From positions 1 to 64,000 of the forward strand of contig VSDK01009736.1 of assembly GCA_009767595.1 (NCBI GenBank): a stretch of 64,000 nt of DNA. Direction: 5' to 3'. The translations under genes were made by a program, and so were the position numbers. Shown here piece by piece: positions 40,959 to 52,222 of this stretch. This stretch comes from Symbiodinium kawagutii (taxonomy: Eukaryota > Sar > Dinophyceae > Suessiales > Symbiodiniaceae). Positions within the stretch are counted from its first letter, which is position 1; the number at the start of each line of letters is the position of its first letter. Below the pieces are notes generated by a model. It saw only the letters and a program-made list of their open reading frames with translations. It ran no database searches and was not told the DNA's origin.

Positions 40959-42314
40959 ATTAGGGAAAAAGAGGAAATAAGAAAGTACAAATAATCACTG
41001 AACATGGAGTTCATAGAGTTGTAGTACGGAACCTATGGCACTGCATGGCATGAATGCACCCACGGTACTTCAACAAACCACGTGGCCTTGATCTGCCTCC
41101 GCTGGCAGCTGGCAACCTCCAGTCTGCCCTGCAGGCGTGCTGCTTGGAGCCCGCATGGCATTCCGAAAGTAGGGTACTGATTAGCAAGCCATTAACCACA
41201 ATGAACATCAATGAACCATTGTCAGCCATTATGTGATGGCGATGGTTAAGAATGTTTGATTATGGTTGATGATGCTTGCGTATGTCAATGTGAATCAACC
41301 ATCAGCAGTTTTACCATCAATAGCTGGTGATTTACCAGAAGAGATGGTGGGGTGTCAATAGATGTATGATGTAACTATGAATCTCCAATTGCTTTCAAAC
41401 ATGGTCAATGTTTACGGTCACCCACCAACCATCCGTGTTTAGCCAGAGCTCCAAACAATCTAAAATGATGACTTCAATGTCAATTTCATGAGGTCAGCGA
41501 GCGACTCGCTCTGGAGCCAGTGACAAACAATCATGAATGAATAGTAGTACCAACCGTCAAAAAACACTTATTAAACATCGTGAACTCCAGCCGTCGCCAA
41601 TAATTTACCATCGTCAGCCCGTGAATGATCGGCATTAAGCATCGTGAATGACAATGAAACATTTTGAAGCATCCTGAATCATCATTATTAACCATCAGCT
41701 ACAAGTATCATCAATCTAAATTAACTAATTAATCATGATCACTTCACCCACAAATATCACAAATCACCATTATAACCATAACTGGACATTTCTTTAATCA
41801 AATCACCAGCAATTCACACTCATCGTGAACCATCACAGGCCAGAAGCCACTACCAACGGTTGTTGGTGGTTTGGCCCTTGACATGGCATCATGGTTGCCA
41901 TTGTTACCCCAAATCTGGATTATGTACCAACAGCCATGGCCATTGCATACTGTTCTTGAGCGGGCTCAATGTTTGGCTTTTACTGCCGTTACATCTCGCC
42001 TATCTCTAGCAGCATACGCGAACCACTTCCAGATCCTACTGCGAGTTGGTTCTGTGATTGGTGAAACTTTCACAGTAAACCATGCAGATCATGAAGCCCG
42101 GCCCAAACAAAATTGGAAGTCGCTTCTTGGGAGATTCACCACCTGCCTGGCCGGCAGCCAGCAGCAGACCCTTCCAGCAGCAATGAAAAAAATCAGCACA
42201 GTACATGCTTCCGAAATCTATAGACACATGCATGCATGGTGAAGCCTTCCTCCCAACAATTCTTTTGAGCGACTAAAACGGTGCCGCGGTAACCGAATCT
42301 AACGTTGCACGGCT
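38475..42314. other. Intergenic spacer left of array copy 3
   Basis: 38.5-40.27 kb is unique sequence with no exon that I can defend. 40.275-42.3 kb is homologous to the array spacers at 7.6-9.9 and 20.5-21.9 kb. It contains (GAT)n at 40,872-40,957 and, near 42.0-42.3 kb, the conserved 3'-flanking sequence of the ankyrin gene. Confidence 0.6.
40872..40957. repeat. (GAT)n microsatellite, third spacer
   Basis: About 28 GAT triplets in the same flanking context as 8,344 and 20,999. Confidence 0.95.
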
Positions 42315-44136
42315 TCACCCTCCAGAGGGATCACCGGCTGCCACTCCATCATGGCGAGCCCCATGCTCAAGAAGCAGCTTCGCTCCGAGTTCGTGGCCAG
42401 CTGCAGCTGCTATCATCAGGGCTGTCACTCCATCATTGCGCGCTGCCCTGGCATTAGCCCGGTGCTGAAGCAGCAGCTTCATAACAGGTTCATGACCGCA
42501 TTCCGTGGCACGCATCAGGGCTGTCACTCCGTCTTTGTCTGCTGCCCTGGCATCAGATCCATACTCTAGCAGCAAATTCATAACAGATTCATGACCGCAT
42601 TCCGTGGCACGCATCAGGGCTGTCACTCCGTCTTTGTCTCCTGCCCTGGCATCAAATCCATACTCTAGCAGCAGCTTCACGACACACTCATGACCACCTA
42701 CAGCTGCTTCCATCAGGGCTGTCACTCCCTGATTGTTTTCTGCCCTGGCATCAGCACCATGCTCGAGCAGCAGCCTCACCACAGACTCGTTGCCGCTTCC
42801 GGCCCCCAAATGCAGCAAGTCTCTCATATCATGGCTGCTGAGATTGAGTCCTGCATTGGCCCCATGTCTTAGAAGACAACGCAGGAGTGACGCATTCCCA
42901 GTCTGTGCTGTCAAATCCAGCATTTGGTACAGCCAAGTCGCTCTGTCATTTTCCGTATCGAAATTCGCCCAGAGCGTGTCCAGCTGATCTTCGTTGAGGG
43001 ATGCTCCACAAAGGCAACACCGGGCAGCTGCAAAGAAATCCGACCGGTCCAACGAAGTCCGAAGGAGGGGTGTAGAAAGCAAAGAGCGCATGTGTCGGTT
43101 GAAGTCACTGAAGTAAAGAACATCTAAATCATCACCTCTTTCTGAACTCTCGCTGAATACAATTTCTGGACCAACTGCCATGATCTGTTTCCAGTAGAGA
43201 CTACCTGCAATGTGGGCCCAAATGTTGTACTTGTCGGATTGATTCGAGCTTTGCGCCCTGCCTTCAGGAGTCCAGACGACTCCAGCGCTTTTGGCAAAAG
43301 AAACTCATCTTTACGGCATTGGGATGAAAAACCATCTTTACAAACAACTCATCGGAGCAACGATTTGAACGGACTCAAAATCTGCACAACTTGCGAACCA
43401 AGTCGCTTGCCGACATTTGCCACAAGGCTTCAGAAGTCGCTTGCTGCATCTTGGCTCGTTCTGCTCGTGAGCCACGGACCAAGCCAGCTGAATCTGACAA
43501 GGAGCCCAAGTCGCCTCGGGTTTGAAGAAGTCGAAAAAACGTGTATAATTAGTGCAGCTATTCTTAATGGCCGGTTGCAAATAATGCACACCAACATCGA
43601 CTCAATTGGGCAAACACTGTGGCACCGCTCAATGCTGCGTGTGGACAACCCCCAAGAATGGTCAAAACACATCTAAACACGTATCACTACATGTGAACTT
43701 GTTCGAGGGTTGTGAAAAATTGTGGCCAAGTCACATATCAGCTCGAAGGGCTGTTTCAAATCTTTGAGCCGCCAGGTTTCGAAAAGGCACCAAATGCGCG
43801 TGAATGGGCTCACACTTTCGTCCAGCACCTCTGAGTACAGGTGGCTCAAGGCCACGGGCTGTCACAACAGCAAAACAAAAGCAAAAACATCAAAGGACTT
43901 GTGCCAACAATCTCCCGTGGACACCTCATGGACCAGTAGCCGAAACAGAGCTGATACAAGCTCAGTGGTAACACAAAAGTAACTCTTGATTTCAACCAGA
44001 CTTCGATGATGAAATGGACTCCGCGGCACCATCACTGCACCACCTGCTGCTTGCGCCAGTGCTGCATTGAAAGGCCCCTGCATAGGCTTCTCACCCACTT
44101 CGTCCGCCACGGCGTGCTGGTTGAGAGCGAAAAGAC
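42315..44136 (-). pseudogene. Copy 3: 5'-truncated EF-hand/TIR-like/ankyrin gene
   Basis: Only the last four exons are present: 44030-44136 (ALNQHAVADEVGEKPMQG), 43735-43828 (FTRIWCLFETWRLKDL), 43399-43514 (LVRGSRAEQAKMQQATSEAL) and the ankyrin exon 42315-about 43256. Exon sizes 107, 94 and 116 match the other copies. Just upstream of 44,136 the sequence departs from the other copies inside the intron (about 44,178), so the acyl start, EF-hand and VSHFWGH exons are gone. The acceptor of the last exon, AAG|GC in copies 1 and 2, reads AGG|GC here; the nearest AG would add one base and shift the frame. The ankyrin part is short, with about six units and a GARHDGVAAGDPSGG end. Best read as a broken edge copy of the array. 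Confidence 0.7.
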
Positions 44137-44369
44137 CTCATGGGCAGGCGAGCAGCGGCTGGAGGTATAGTGATCCTGGAGTAGATGCTGAACAATAACC
44201 TCCTCCTATTACTACACCTCCCCTAATATAAAAAACCACCTTGAGTGTGCACTTCTGGAATTTTTAATTGCATTTTTGATTGTAGCAATTGAAAACTAAA
44301 AGGAAAACAACATGCCCCAACCAGCGGGTTTCCCCCTTATTATTAAAACCCCTTGGCCTCAAGGTGTGT

Positions 44370-44590
44370 AATATTAGGGTCCTAACCAAGGAATCGTCTT
44401 GGCAATTTTTGACTATGTTTTAAAATGAAAAAAACGCAAACAGTAAACACCAAAACGGTTTTCATCATTAGGGTCCTAAATCTGAAATGCAGTTGGTTCT
44501 TGCAATTGTTGAAAGAGTTTCAACCGAGAATTTAATAACGCAAACATTAAACACTCAAATGGTTTCTATTATTACGGTCCTTGACTTCAT
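44370..44590. repeat. Degenerate tandem repeat with TTAGGGTCCTAA words
   Basis: TTAGGGTCCTAA occurs near 44,374 and 44,467 and a variant TTACGGTCCTT near 44,573, each followed by a similar stretch with GCAATT, AACGCAAAC and TTAAACAC words. Confidence 0.5.
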
Positions 44591-45039
44591 ATTAGGCTCC
44601 CCTAGTATTAAATCCCCCCTTAATATGAAAAACAGAAGGGGGGCCCCAAAAGCAGCCTGAGTTGTCATGTGTCCCAGAAAGTCAGTGAAGCAACCACTTT
44701 AGATCTTACCCATTTTAAGTTTGAGAATACGAAGACAACAATGACTGACCCTACTAATCAACTATTGTAGTTCATGAATGTGTTCATCTGACTTCTTGCA
44801 TTGCGTGAATGGATTTAGTTCATGAACTAATCAATTAATTAATCAACTAATTAATTCATCAATCGACCAATTGATAGATTGATGTCCACGAGGCATCCCT
44901 GTGATGTTTCAAAGCCTGAAGCCCAGCTTTGAAACCTTTACATTACTCCGGGGAAGGTTTACATACTTTCGGCGGGAAGGGGGGTGCCCTGCGGTGTTAA
45001 TCCGGGGCTCAGATCATATGGGATATCAATGATGTGAGA

Positions 45040-45780
45040 TGCGAGGCCACCCTGCACCTCCAATAAATACATTACCTCCAATACATTACCTGCAACGCAG
45101 TAACTGTAACACAGTAAGTGCAACACAGGAACTGTTAGTACAGTAACTGTAGCACAGTATTTAGCTGCAGCACAAACACTGTAGCACAGTCGCTGCAGTA
45201 GCTGCACCGCACCAACTGCAGCACAATAGCTACACCACACCAACTGCAGCACAGTAAGAGCAGCACAGCAACTCCAACACACTACCTGCAGCGCAGTACC
45301 TGTAACATCCTGCATAACCGCTGGTACAGTTACCGCTAGTACAGTAACTGTAGCACTGTAGCTGTAGCACAAAAACTGAAACACAGTACCTGCAACACAG
45401 TAGCTGCACCACACCAACTGCAGCACAATAGCTACACTGTAGCTACACCACACCAACTGCAGCACAGTAAGAGCAGCACAGCAACTCCAACACATTACCT
45501 GCAGCACAATACCTGTAACATCCTGCAACACAGGAACTGTTAGTAGTGTATCTGTGCTACTGTGCTACAGGACAAAAACTGTAGCACGGTAGCTGCAACA
45601 CAGTAGCTGCACCACACCAACTGCAGCACAGTACCGGCAGCAGAGTAATCACTACACAATAAATGCAGCGAAGTAGCTGCAGCACAAAGACTGTTTAGAA
45701 ACCAAACAAATTCAGCACAGTAACTGCAGCCATCACATTACTTACAACAGCAACACAATATCTGCAACACACAAGCAGGA
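45040..45780. repeat. GCAGCACAGTAACTGTAGCACAG-type minisatellite
   Basis: About 740 bp of interleaved CAGTAACTG, TAGCACAG and TGCAGCACA words, with longer blocks (around CTACACCACACCAACTGCAG) repeated near 45,230 and 45,440. The 190-codon minus-strand frame, rich in Cys, Tyr and Val, is a by-product of the repeat. Confidence 0.85.
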
Positions 45781-46549
45781 ACACACGCATTTCTACAATC
45801 GCAACACCTCCACTCCCCATGATCCGCCGCTCTCTATAAAAAACCCCTTGGAGTGCTTAGTATTTGGGGAGGGGGGGGTTAGTGATAGGGGGAAGGGATT
45901 GTCAATGGCTGGACATGGTCGGACTATCCAAACAAAGATCGCCATGTGGTGTGCATTTTAGACTGGCATCCAGGTTTTTAGCCCTGGAACTGCCCTGAAA
46001 GTGGCTGGAATCCCAGGGTGCAGGGTCTAAATCACCAGGGGTTAAAACCGGGGTCGAAGATATCAAGGTGTTTTAAGTATTATGCTCCAGAAGCTTTAAA
46101 CCTGGGGTCCCAACATATAAGTGCCTAAGTAGCCATCGAAGCCAACCCAAGGTGAAATCCAAACACCCCAGACCGTGAATCCAAAGCAGTTTTTTTTTCT
46201 CTTTGGCAACGCTCCCACATTGACATTGGTTTCTCCCTGCCAAGTCCCATTTTTGTTGCTCCTGACTGCTACAGGTTCTCTGCTGAAAAGTTTGGGATGT
46301 CCCATCTATTATGTTGAAACTACTAATGATTAAATACATTTAAGCACTAGCCAAGCAACCCTCATTCACTAAACGTTCCAGGCATTGCATGCCAAAGCAA
46401 GGCGCAACCCTCAGGTTTCTATCTCGCTTAAACCCTGGAGAAACCAGTTCCTACAGTACAGGGTCAAAACTTCCAATACTTTGAGGTTCAGCCTTGGGAC
46501 ACAAGGTTTAACCCCCCTGACGATTTGCTTCAATAATATAGCGCACAAA

Positions 46550-46872
46550 CGCCCATTGTTGTTGAAGAACCTGCCTCTTTTTAAACAACACCACGGATCC
46601 CTCATGTTGATGAAGAACCTTCTTTCTTTGAATCAACACTAAGGATCCCTAATGTTGATGAAGAACCTTCCTTTTTTCAATCAACACTGAGGATCCCCAA
46701 TGTTGATGAAGAACCTTCCTTTTTTCAATCAACACTGAGGATCCCTAATGTTGGTGAAGAACCTTCCGTTTTTTGAATCAACACTAAGGATCCCTAATGT
46801 TGATGAAGAACCTGCCTGTTTTGAATCAACACTAAGGATCCCTAATGTTGATGAAGAACCTGCTGTTTTTCC
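46550..46872. repeat. 48-bp minisatellite, about six copies
   Basis: Unit built on AACACTAAGGATCCCTAATG followed by TTGATGAAGAACCTKCC and a T-run. Because 48 is a multiple of three, one plus frame reads ESTLRIPNVDEEPACF repeatedly. No start or splice context supports it as a gene. Confidence 0.9.
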
Positions 46873-46919
46873 CGAGGGCGCCTGCGAAGGGTTCTTCGTA
46901 AAAAAGCAGCCGTATATAA

Positions 46920-47180
46920 ACATCTGTACATCATCACATCAGCATCATCAACATCTGGACTTCATCACATCAGCATGAGCATCATCTGTAATCTGTATTA
47001 CTTCATCATCACGTCAGCATCATCAGCGTCTGTATTTCATCACATCAGCATCATTAACATCTGTACATAATACATATAATCACATCAGCATCATCGACAT
47101 CTGTATACTTCATCACATCAGCATCATCACCAACATCTGTATACTTCATCACATCAGCATCATCTTCACCTCATCTTCAC
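46920..47180. repeat. About 40-bp minisatellite with CATCACATCAGCATCATC
   Basis: CTTCATCACATCAGCATCAT followed by CAACATCTGTA recurs about seven times with small length changes. Confidence 0.85.
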
Positions 47181-47249
47181 ATCATGGCATCTTCAGATCT
47201 AGATCCTCACTCACAACATCACATCAACAACATCAACATACACTATCAT

Positions 47250-47468
47250 ATCTGCAGATCTAGATCTCCACAACCTCACATCTGCAGATCTAGATCTTCA
47301 CAACTGACATCTGCAGATTTAGATCTTCACAACTTACATCTGCAGATCTAGATCTTCAAACCCTCACATCTGAAGATCTAGATCTTCACACCCTCACATC
47401 TGCAGATCTAGACCTTCACAACTGACCTCTGCAGATCTAGATCTTCAAACGCTCACATGTGCAGATCT
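47250..47468. repeat. 30-bp minisatellite built on a palindrome
   Basis: TCTGCAGATCTAGATCTTCA recurs about every 30 bp from 47,250 to 47,468, eight units. The core AGATCTAGATCT is its own reverse complement. Confidence 0.92.
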
Positions 47469-47569
47469 TTCTCTCTCTCGCTCTTCTTTCTTCTTCTCTC
47501 TAAGGCCGGGGCGGTGCCGCCGGACCGCCACGAAACGTGACATGTGCGCCGTTTCGTGCGTTTCGGACG

Positions 47570-47745
47570 TCTAAAACCTAGGTAAAATTGCGATTTTGAG
47601 GTGTCCGCGGTGACCGTTTGGCGTTTTGTGGACATTGAACGTCAAAAACTGAGGTAAAATTGCGATTTTGAGTTTTCTCGTGACCGTTTCGCGTTTTCTC
47701 GACATCGAACGTCGAAAACTGAGGTGAAATTGCGATTTTGGACCT
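47570..47745. repeat. About 71-bp minisatellite, three copies
   Basis: AAAATTGCGATTTTGAG starts at 47,584, 47,656 and, as a variant, 47,726; each is preceded by GACATNGAACGTC and AAAACTGAGGT. Confidence 0.9.
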
Positions 47746-47749
47746 GCTT

Positions 47750-48380
47750 CTTGGTACGTTTTGTCTTGGTGCGTTTTGCCTTGGTACGTTTTGCTTTGGT
47801 ATTTTGCCGTGGTACGTTTGATCTTGGTACGTTTTGCTGTGGTACGTTTGATCTTGGTACGTTTTGCTGTGGTACGTTTGATCTTGGTACGTTTTGCTGT
47901 GGTACGTTTGATCTTGGTACGTTTTGCTGCGGTACATTGTACATTTTGCTTTGGTATAGGTTTGATCTTGGTTGTCTTGCCGTGGTACGTTTGATCTTGC
48001 TACGTTGCGCTGTGCTATACGTTTTGTCTTGGTACGTTTCGTCTTGGCACGTTTTGCTTGTGTACGTTTTACTCTGGTACGTTTTACTGTGGTACGTTTT
48101 GCTTTGGTACGTTTTGCTGTGGTACGTTTTGCGGTGGTACGTTTTGCTGTTCCACGGTTTGCTCTTGGTACGTTTTGCTCTGGTACTGCCTCCTTGTATA
48201 CGTTTTGGTGAGGTACGTTTTGATTTTATTTTTTTGATTTGGTATGTTTTGCTGTGGTATGTTTGAGCTCTGTACGTTTTGTCTTGGTACGTTTTGATAT
48301 GGTACGTTTTTCTGTGGAACGTTTTGCTGTGGTGTTTTTTGCGCTGGTATGTTTGGCTTTCCGGTACGTTTTTGCTTTGA
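47750..48380. repeat. 15-bp GGTACGTTTTG minisatellite with 30-bp higher-order units
   Basis: GGTACGTTTTGCTGT alternates with GGTACGTTTGATCTT almost perfectly at about 47,805-47,930, then decays toward 48,380. Because 15 is a multiple of three, long frames appear on both strands (VRFAVVRLIL on plus, SNVPQQNVPR on minus). Confidence 0.93.
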
Positions 48381-51300
48381 GACTTTGTTTTGGATTTAGG
48401 AGTTTGAATAGCATTTGTTTAATGCATGTCATGTCAAATTTTTGTTGACCACACTTGGAATTCAGCAGAGCTGCTGGTGCTACTATATGCTGTCGGGACT
48501 GTCCGGGCATGTTGTGGCGCCGCGCAGTCAGAGTCCTCTGTATTATTGATTTCAATGCATGAATTTTCGTGCCTGACATGTTGACGATTTTCTGCGAGCT
48601 ACTCATCCCGTGGTCTGGGCCTCGGTCTTATGCAGTGGAAAGAGTTTCGATTTGAAACATGTTGTGCGCAATGTCATGTGGTGCCTTTTTTTTGGTGCGT
48701 CAGTGTTCGACAGAGAATTGTCGGCGCTATGGTGCGAGCCTCGGGTTTTTTGACTGACACAGTATTTGCTTTGAAGCGTCATTTCCTTGTCATGGTTATC
48801 ATTGACAATGGTATGTTAAAGCCAAGAACAGTGCAAAGTTGCTTGCTTGATCAATGCGGTTCTTCAATGCGGATGGTGAAAGGGAGAAATTGCAGTTCGC
48901 ATTCGGAATGCGTAAACTTTTCTATTGCTTGCTCGGGCTTGATGGTTGAATTTAGTCGGTCATGTCTGATGGATAACATTTCGGTAACAGTGAGACATTG
49001 TCGTACAAGTGTTTGCATTCGCTTGTCATGGAAAGTATGATTGTGTCTTGGGTTGACAGTCAATCAATGTGTTTGTTTGCGCACTCAGGACGTTCGAGTT
49101 TTGATGCTTTCAGGTGGAATGCGTGATGCTCAATGTGGGGTATTGGTGCAGTGGACATTGTTCGTAGATCCAGGATCAAGACATTCCATTGTTCGTAGAT
49201 CAAGGCTCAATGCTGTCATAGTGGTTTATCCGAACTGCTTTGTCGTTGCATTCGGAGCACTCCCTCACGCTCACATCAGCATTGCTTCGAAGTTGTTCAT
49301 TCGCTATGTCTTTGCGCTCAATGTTTCCAGGTAATAGTTCTTATATCGATGAATGATATGCGAACAAATTGATATTACCTTGTTAGACAGTGATCTGCTA
49401 AGGTTATGGTCGACGTGCAGTAGAGTCCGCATGCTCGCAAAGGCTTGGGCCTCAATGCTTCCGGACTTTGAACAACGCCGCCAAAATGAAATCTACTGCA
49501 GTGTTTGGCAACATCAGCATATCTACTGTCAGATGATCACATTGCGTTGCAATGTTCTGGTTCGAGTCACATAGCGTCGAAGTTTTTTAGTCTATTTGTG
49601 TCCACACTGCTATGATCACCGCGACGCTGTTCTCTGTCGGGACTGTCCGTGAGAACGGCATCGCAGCAACTATCCATGGATCGCAGCCTGCGTGCCCGGG
49701 AGAAGCACTCCTGGACAGGTGGACTGCGATCCAAGGTGCACCCAACAGGGATAGCGGCTTTTTTTTTGCAGTTGGGAACCGGTTATGTTTGGATCGACCG
49801 ACGAGAAAATCAACCAAGCGGGCTGCGGCCTGGGATCGGAGGAAGCCGCGCAGGCAGACAAAGTTCATGCGGTGGTCGTCAATTTCTGCCTGCTGACCTA
49901 ACCATCGCATGGGTTGTTGTACTTATGCACCGCCGCCGCCTAGGGCGCCGCCTAGAGCGCTGCGCTCTCAGGACCACCAGGTGGTGCATAGTCGTCTGAA
50001 TACTACTCTTGGGGATTTTTCTCCAGGATGAAGGCGTCTAGAGAAGGAACGCTTCCTTCAGGGGGTTGAAGTTTCCCCGCGCTCAATTGACCTTGCGGGT
50101 TCGCAATTCGTTCGCAGCCAGAAGACGCAAGGTCACCTTGCGTTTTCTGTCTGGCTCGAATCGTTGACAGCAATGTCGAGGCAAAACCTTGGCTGCGACG
50201 CCGCGCTGCACTCTGCTTCACGTGCTGCAAGCAATACCATCGGACTTGCTGCTTTTCCAGGATGACTTCGTCCTCGTGGTCAAAATGCTGATTGCGAACT
50301 ATGACAGAGACGTGACTTCGTGAAGAGTTGGGCAGGACGCTGATCCATCGGTGTTCTGCACAGACTCTTCACGGAGTCATGTCGAGCCGTAGGTGGAAGG
50401 ATCCTGCAACTGGATGCAGGCAATTCGTCTCGGATGGCTTTCAAGTGCCCAGTCATAGGTGATCTCATTTGCTTGTCTGACGCTTTGCAGGCACAAGTAT
50501 GCTATAGGAAAAAGACCGTGTGACATGGATCGAACGCTTTCTTGATACAGGTCTTTGCAAGCAATGGACTCACCATTTGTGTCGTGAATATCTTCATTGG
50601 AAATGGAATTGTGTTGCTGAGGATGGATCAATCCAGACTCGCGCTCAAGATGTGCAAGATTGCAAACGCGATGTTTGAAACGCAAGACGCTTTGGAATGC
50701 AAGTCTTCGTTGAACATGTTTGGTCACAATTTCATTTGCTGCGCACCTGCCTTTCTTTTCGAACTCGTGCTGAGGCTGGAAACTTTATGGACAATGCGCA
50801 CAGCACAAACACCGACCATTTTTTTCTTATCAGCATACATCCATCGCGCGCGCAGATCTCTGTACAATCCGCCTTCGACATTTTCTTTGTGATTAAACAT
50901 TTGTATCATCATCCACCTTATCAAATTTTGATCAATCGCATCATCGTCTTCATTAACATCAGCATCATCATTTTCATTATAGCTTACATAATTTGAACAC
51001 ATGTATCTGAATATACATCCTCTATTTAGAGACTGCTTTAACATCGTCTTTTTACTTCCGGTTCTTCGTTCGTCCCTCATGTGTGGCTGGAGCTGTGTGA
51101 TGGTCTTAAGATTCTGCGCAGCGCTGCTTGTCCAACGTGATCTCCTTACTTTAGGGATTGTCGGTGTAAGGATATCTTTTGTACAGTCCAGCTTCCGAGC
51201 ACAAATCCTTACCAAACAGCTTGCTTTCGCATGGCTGACACCACGTTGGCCGGTGGTGGGGAACGCGGATACGCATAACTTGGGGCCAACGTTCTGACGA

Positions 51301-51640
51301 TGGCTTGCGCCATCGGCAGGATACCTAGAACATCCTAGCGGCTGAAATTTCAGCCTCGAAGGGTCAGAGTATACTCTGCTGATGCTGAGGCTTTTTCTCC
51401 CACTTGGAGTCATTTTTACCCATCCGGAGGCATTTCTTCCCACGACTGTTTTTTTCAGCGGTTTGGCTCAATGAACCGCTTTGGGTTCTGCGGTGTGGGC
51501 CAACAAAGGTCAGCCCCCCACCTTGCAGCTGAATTGCACTTTGTGTGCTGTCGTGCATTGCTTCAAGACTCTTCCAATGAGCAATTGACCCCTGATCTTC
51601 AGCCATTTCAGATCTTCTGCTTTGATACGACTGTTGTTGA

Positions 51641-51842
51641 TAGATATCTCTTTGGTGATGGAACCATCACTAAAGTGTAGTCCCGAAGCCTTGACACTTC
51701 TCGAGAGCGCAGGTGGGCAGCACTGATAATCTGACGTTGGCTAGATATCTCTTTGGTGATGGAACCATCACTAAAGTGTAGTCCCGAAGCCTTGACACTT
51801 CTCGAGAGCGCAGGTGGGCAGCACTGATAATCTGACGTTGGC
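51641..51842. repeat. Perfect 101-bp direct duplication
   Basis: 51,641-51,741 and 51,742-51,842 appear identical by eye. Each begins TAGATATCTCTTTGGTGATG and contains a short inverted repeat (TTGGTGATGG / CCATCACTAA). It lies just upstream of the first plus-strand exon candidate. Confidence 0.92.
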
Positions 51843-51903
51843 TCTTATCAATAGTAACCAGGAAGCCATTCCCAACTTCTCTTGTCCCCGTGCTCTTGTG
51901 CAG

Positions 51904-52222
51904 GTCTTCACTGCATGCCAGCGAAGTGGTATGGGGAGGTCAAAGCTATCTTATGGGATGAACCGGTGGCTGACACAAATGAAACTTTGCTGAACAGTTC
52001 GGTTTGCCCTCACACGTTTTTGCGTCAACATGTTCGTGTCACTAGACTACTGGACTGTTGGTTGTTGCCTCTATCACATCTGGTCTCAGGTAGTGTCGCT
52101 GACAGAGAAACAGGCTGAAATTTTGATTGCTAACTTCAAGTCTGGTGGCTATGTCTTCGAGCTTGCCAATTACTTTTGGGATTGGGAAAAATTCTGTGAA
52201 TGCCTCAGATCATCAAGAAAAT
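51904..52222 (+). CDS. Two candidate exons at the left end of the plus-strand block
   Basis: The first, from the acceptor GTGCAG|GT at 51,904, reads LHCMPAKWYGEVKAILWDEP. The second, 52,090-52,222 after TCTCAG|G, reads SLTEKQAEILIANFKSGGYV and then FELANYFWDWEKFCECL before a GT donor. Both look like ordinary protein and have splice-like ends. They could be 5' exons of the gene starting at 53,194 or a separate broken gene. I do not recognise the family. Confidence 0.35.

Larger units (their letters stand above)
44137..51880. other. Divergent strand-switch region rich in minisatellites, no convincing gene
   Basis: Minus-strand genes lie entirely to the left and plus-strand genes entirely to the right. 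The region holds a degenerate 93-106-bp repeat (44,370-44,590), AT-rich (ATTA)n-like DNA (about 44,815-44,880), the minisatellites listed separately (45.04-48.38 kb) and a 101-bp direct repeat (51,641-51,842). Open frames of 90-240 codons at 48.6-51.4 kb show neither splice-consistent exons nor a family I recognise. As the divergent start of two gene blocks it is a candidate promoter region (inference). Confidence 0.55.

Noticed and set aside
44959-45531. 190-codon minus frame rich in Cys, Tyr and Val
   Set aside because: It lies entirely within the GCAGCACAG/AACTGTAGC minisatellite.
47642-48266. Long repetitive frames on both strands (VRFALVRFAVV-type and NVPRSNVPQQ-type)
   Set aside because: They follow from a 15-bp repeat unit that is a multiple of three. 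Both strands are open at once, and the pattern simply stops where the repeat decays.
50724-51443. 239-codon minus frame in the strand-switch region
   Set aside because: Composition is irregular, no domain or splice-supported continuation was seen, and no paralogue is available to test it. It cannot be excluded but is not supported.
51463-51474. Short match TTTGGCTCAA to the dinoflagellate spliced leader
   Set aside because: Only about 10 bases match and they lie inside a local hairpin (AGCGGTT / AACCGCT); the leader's 5' part is absent.
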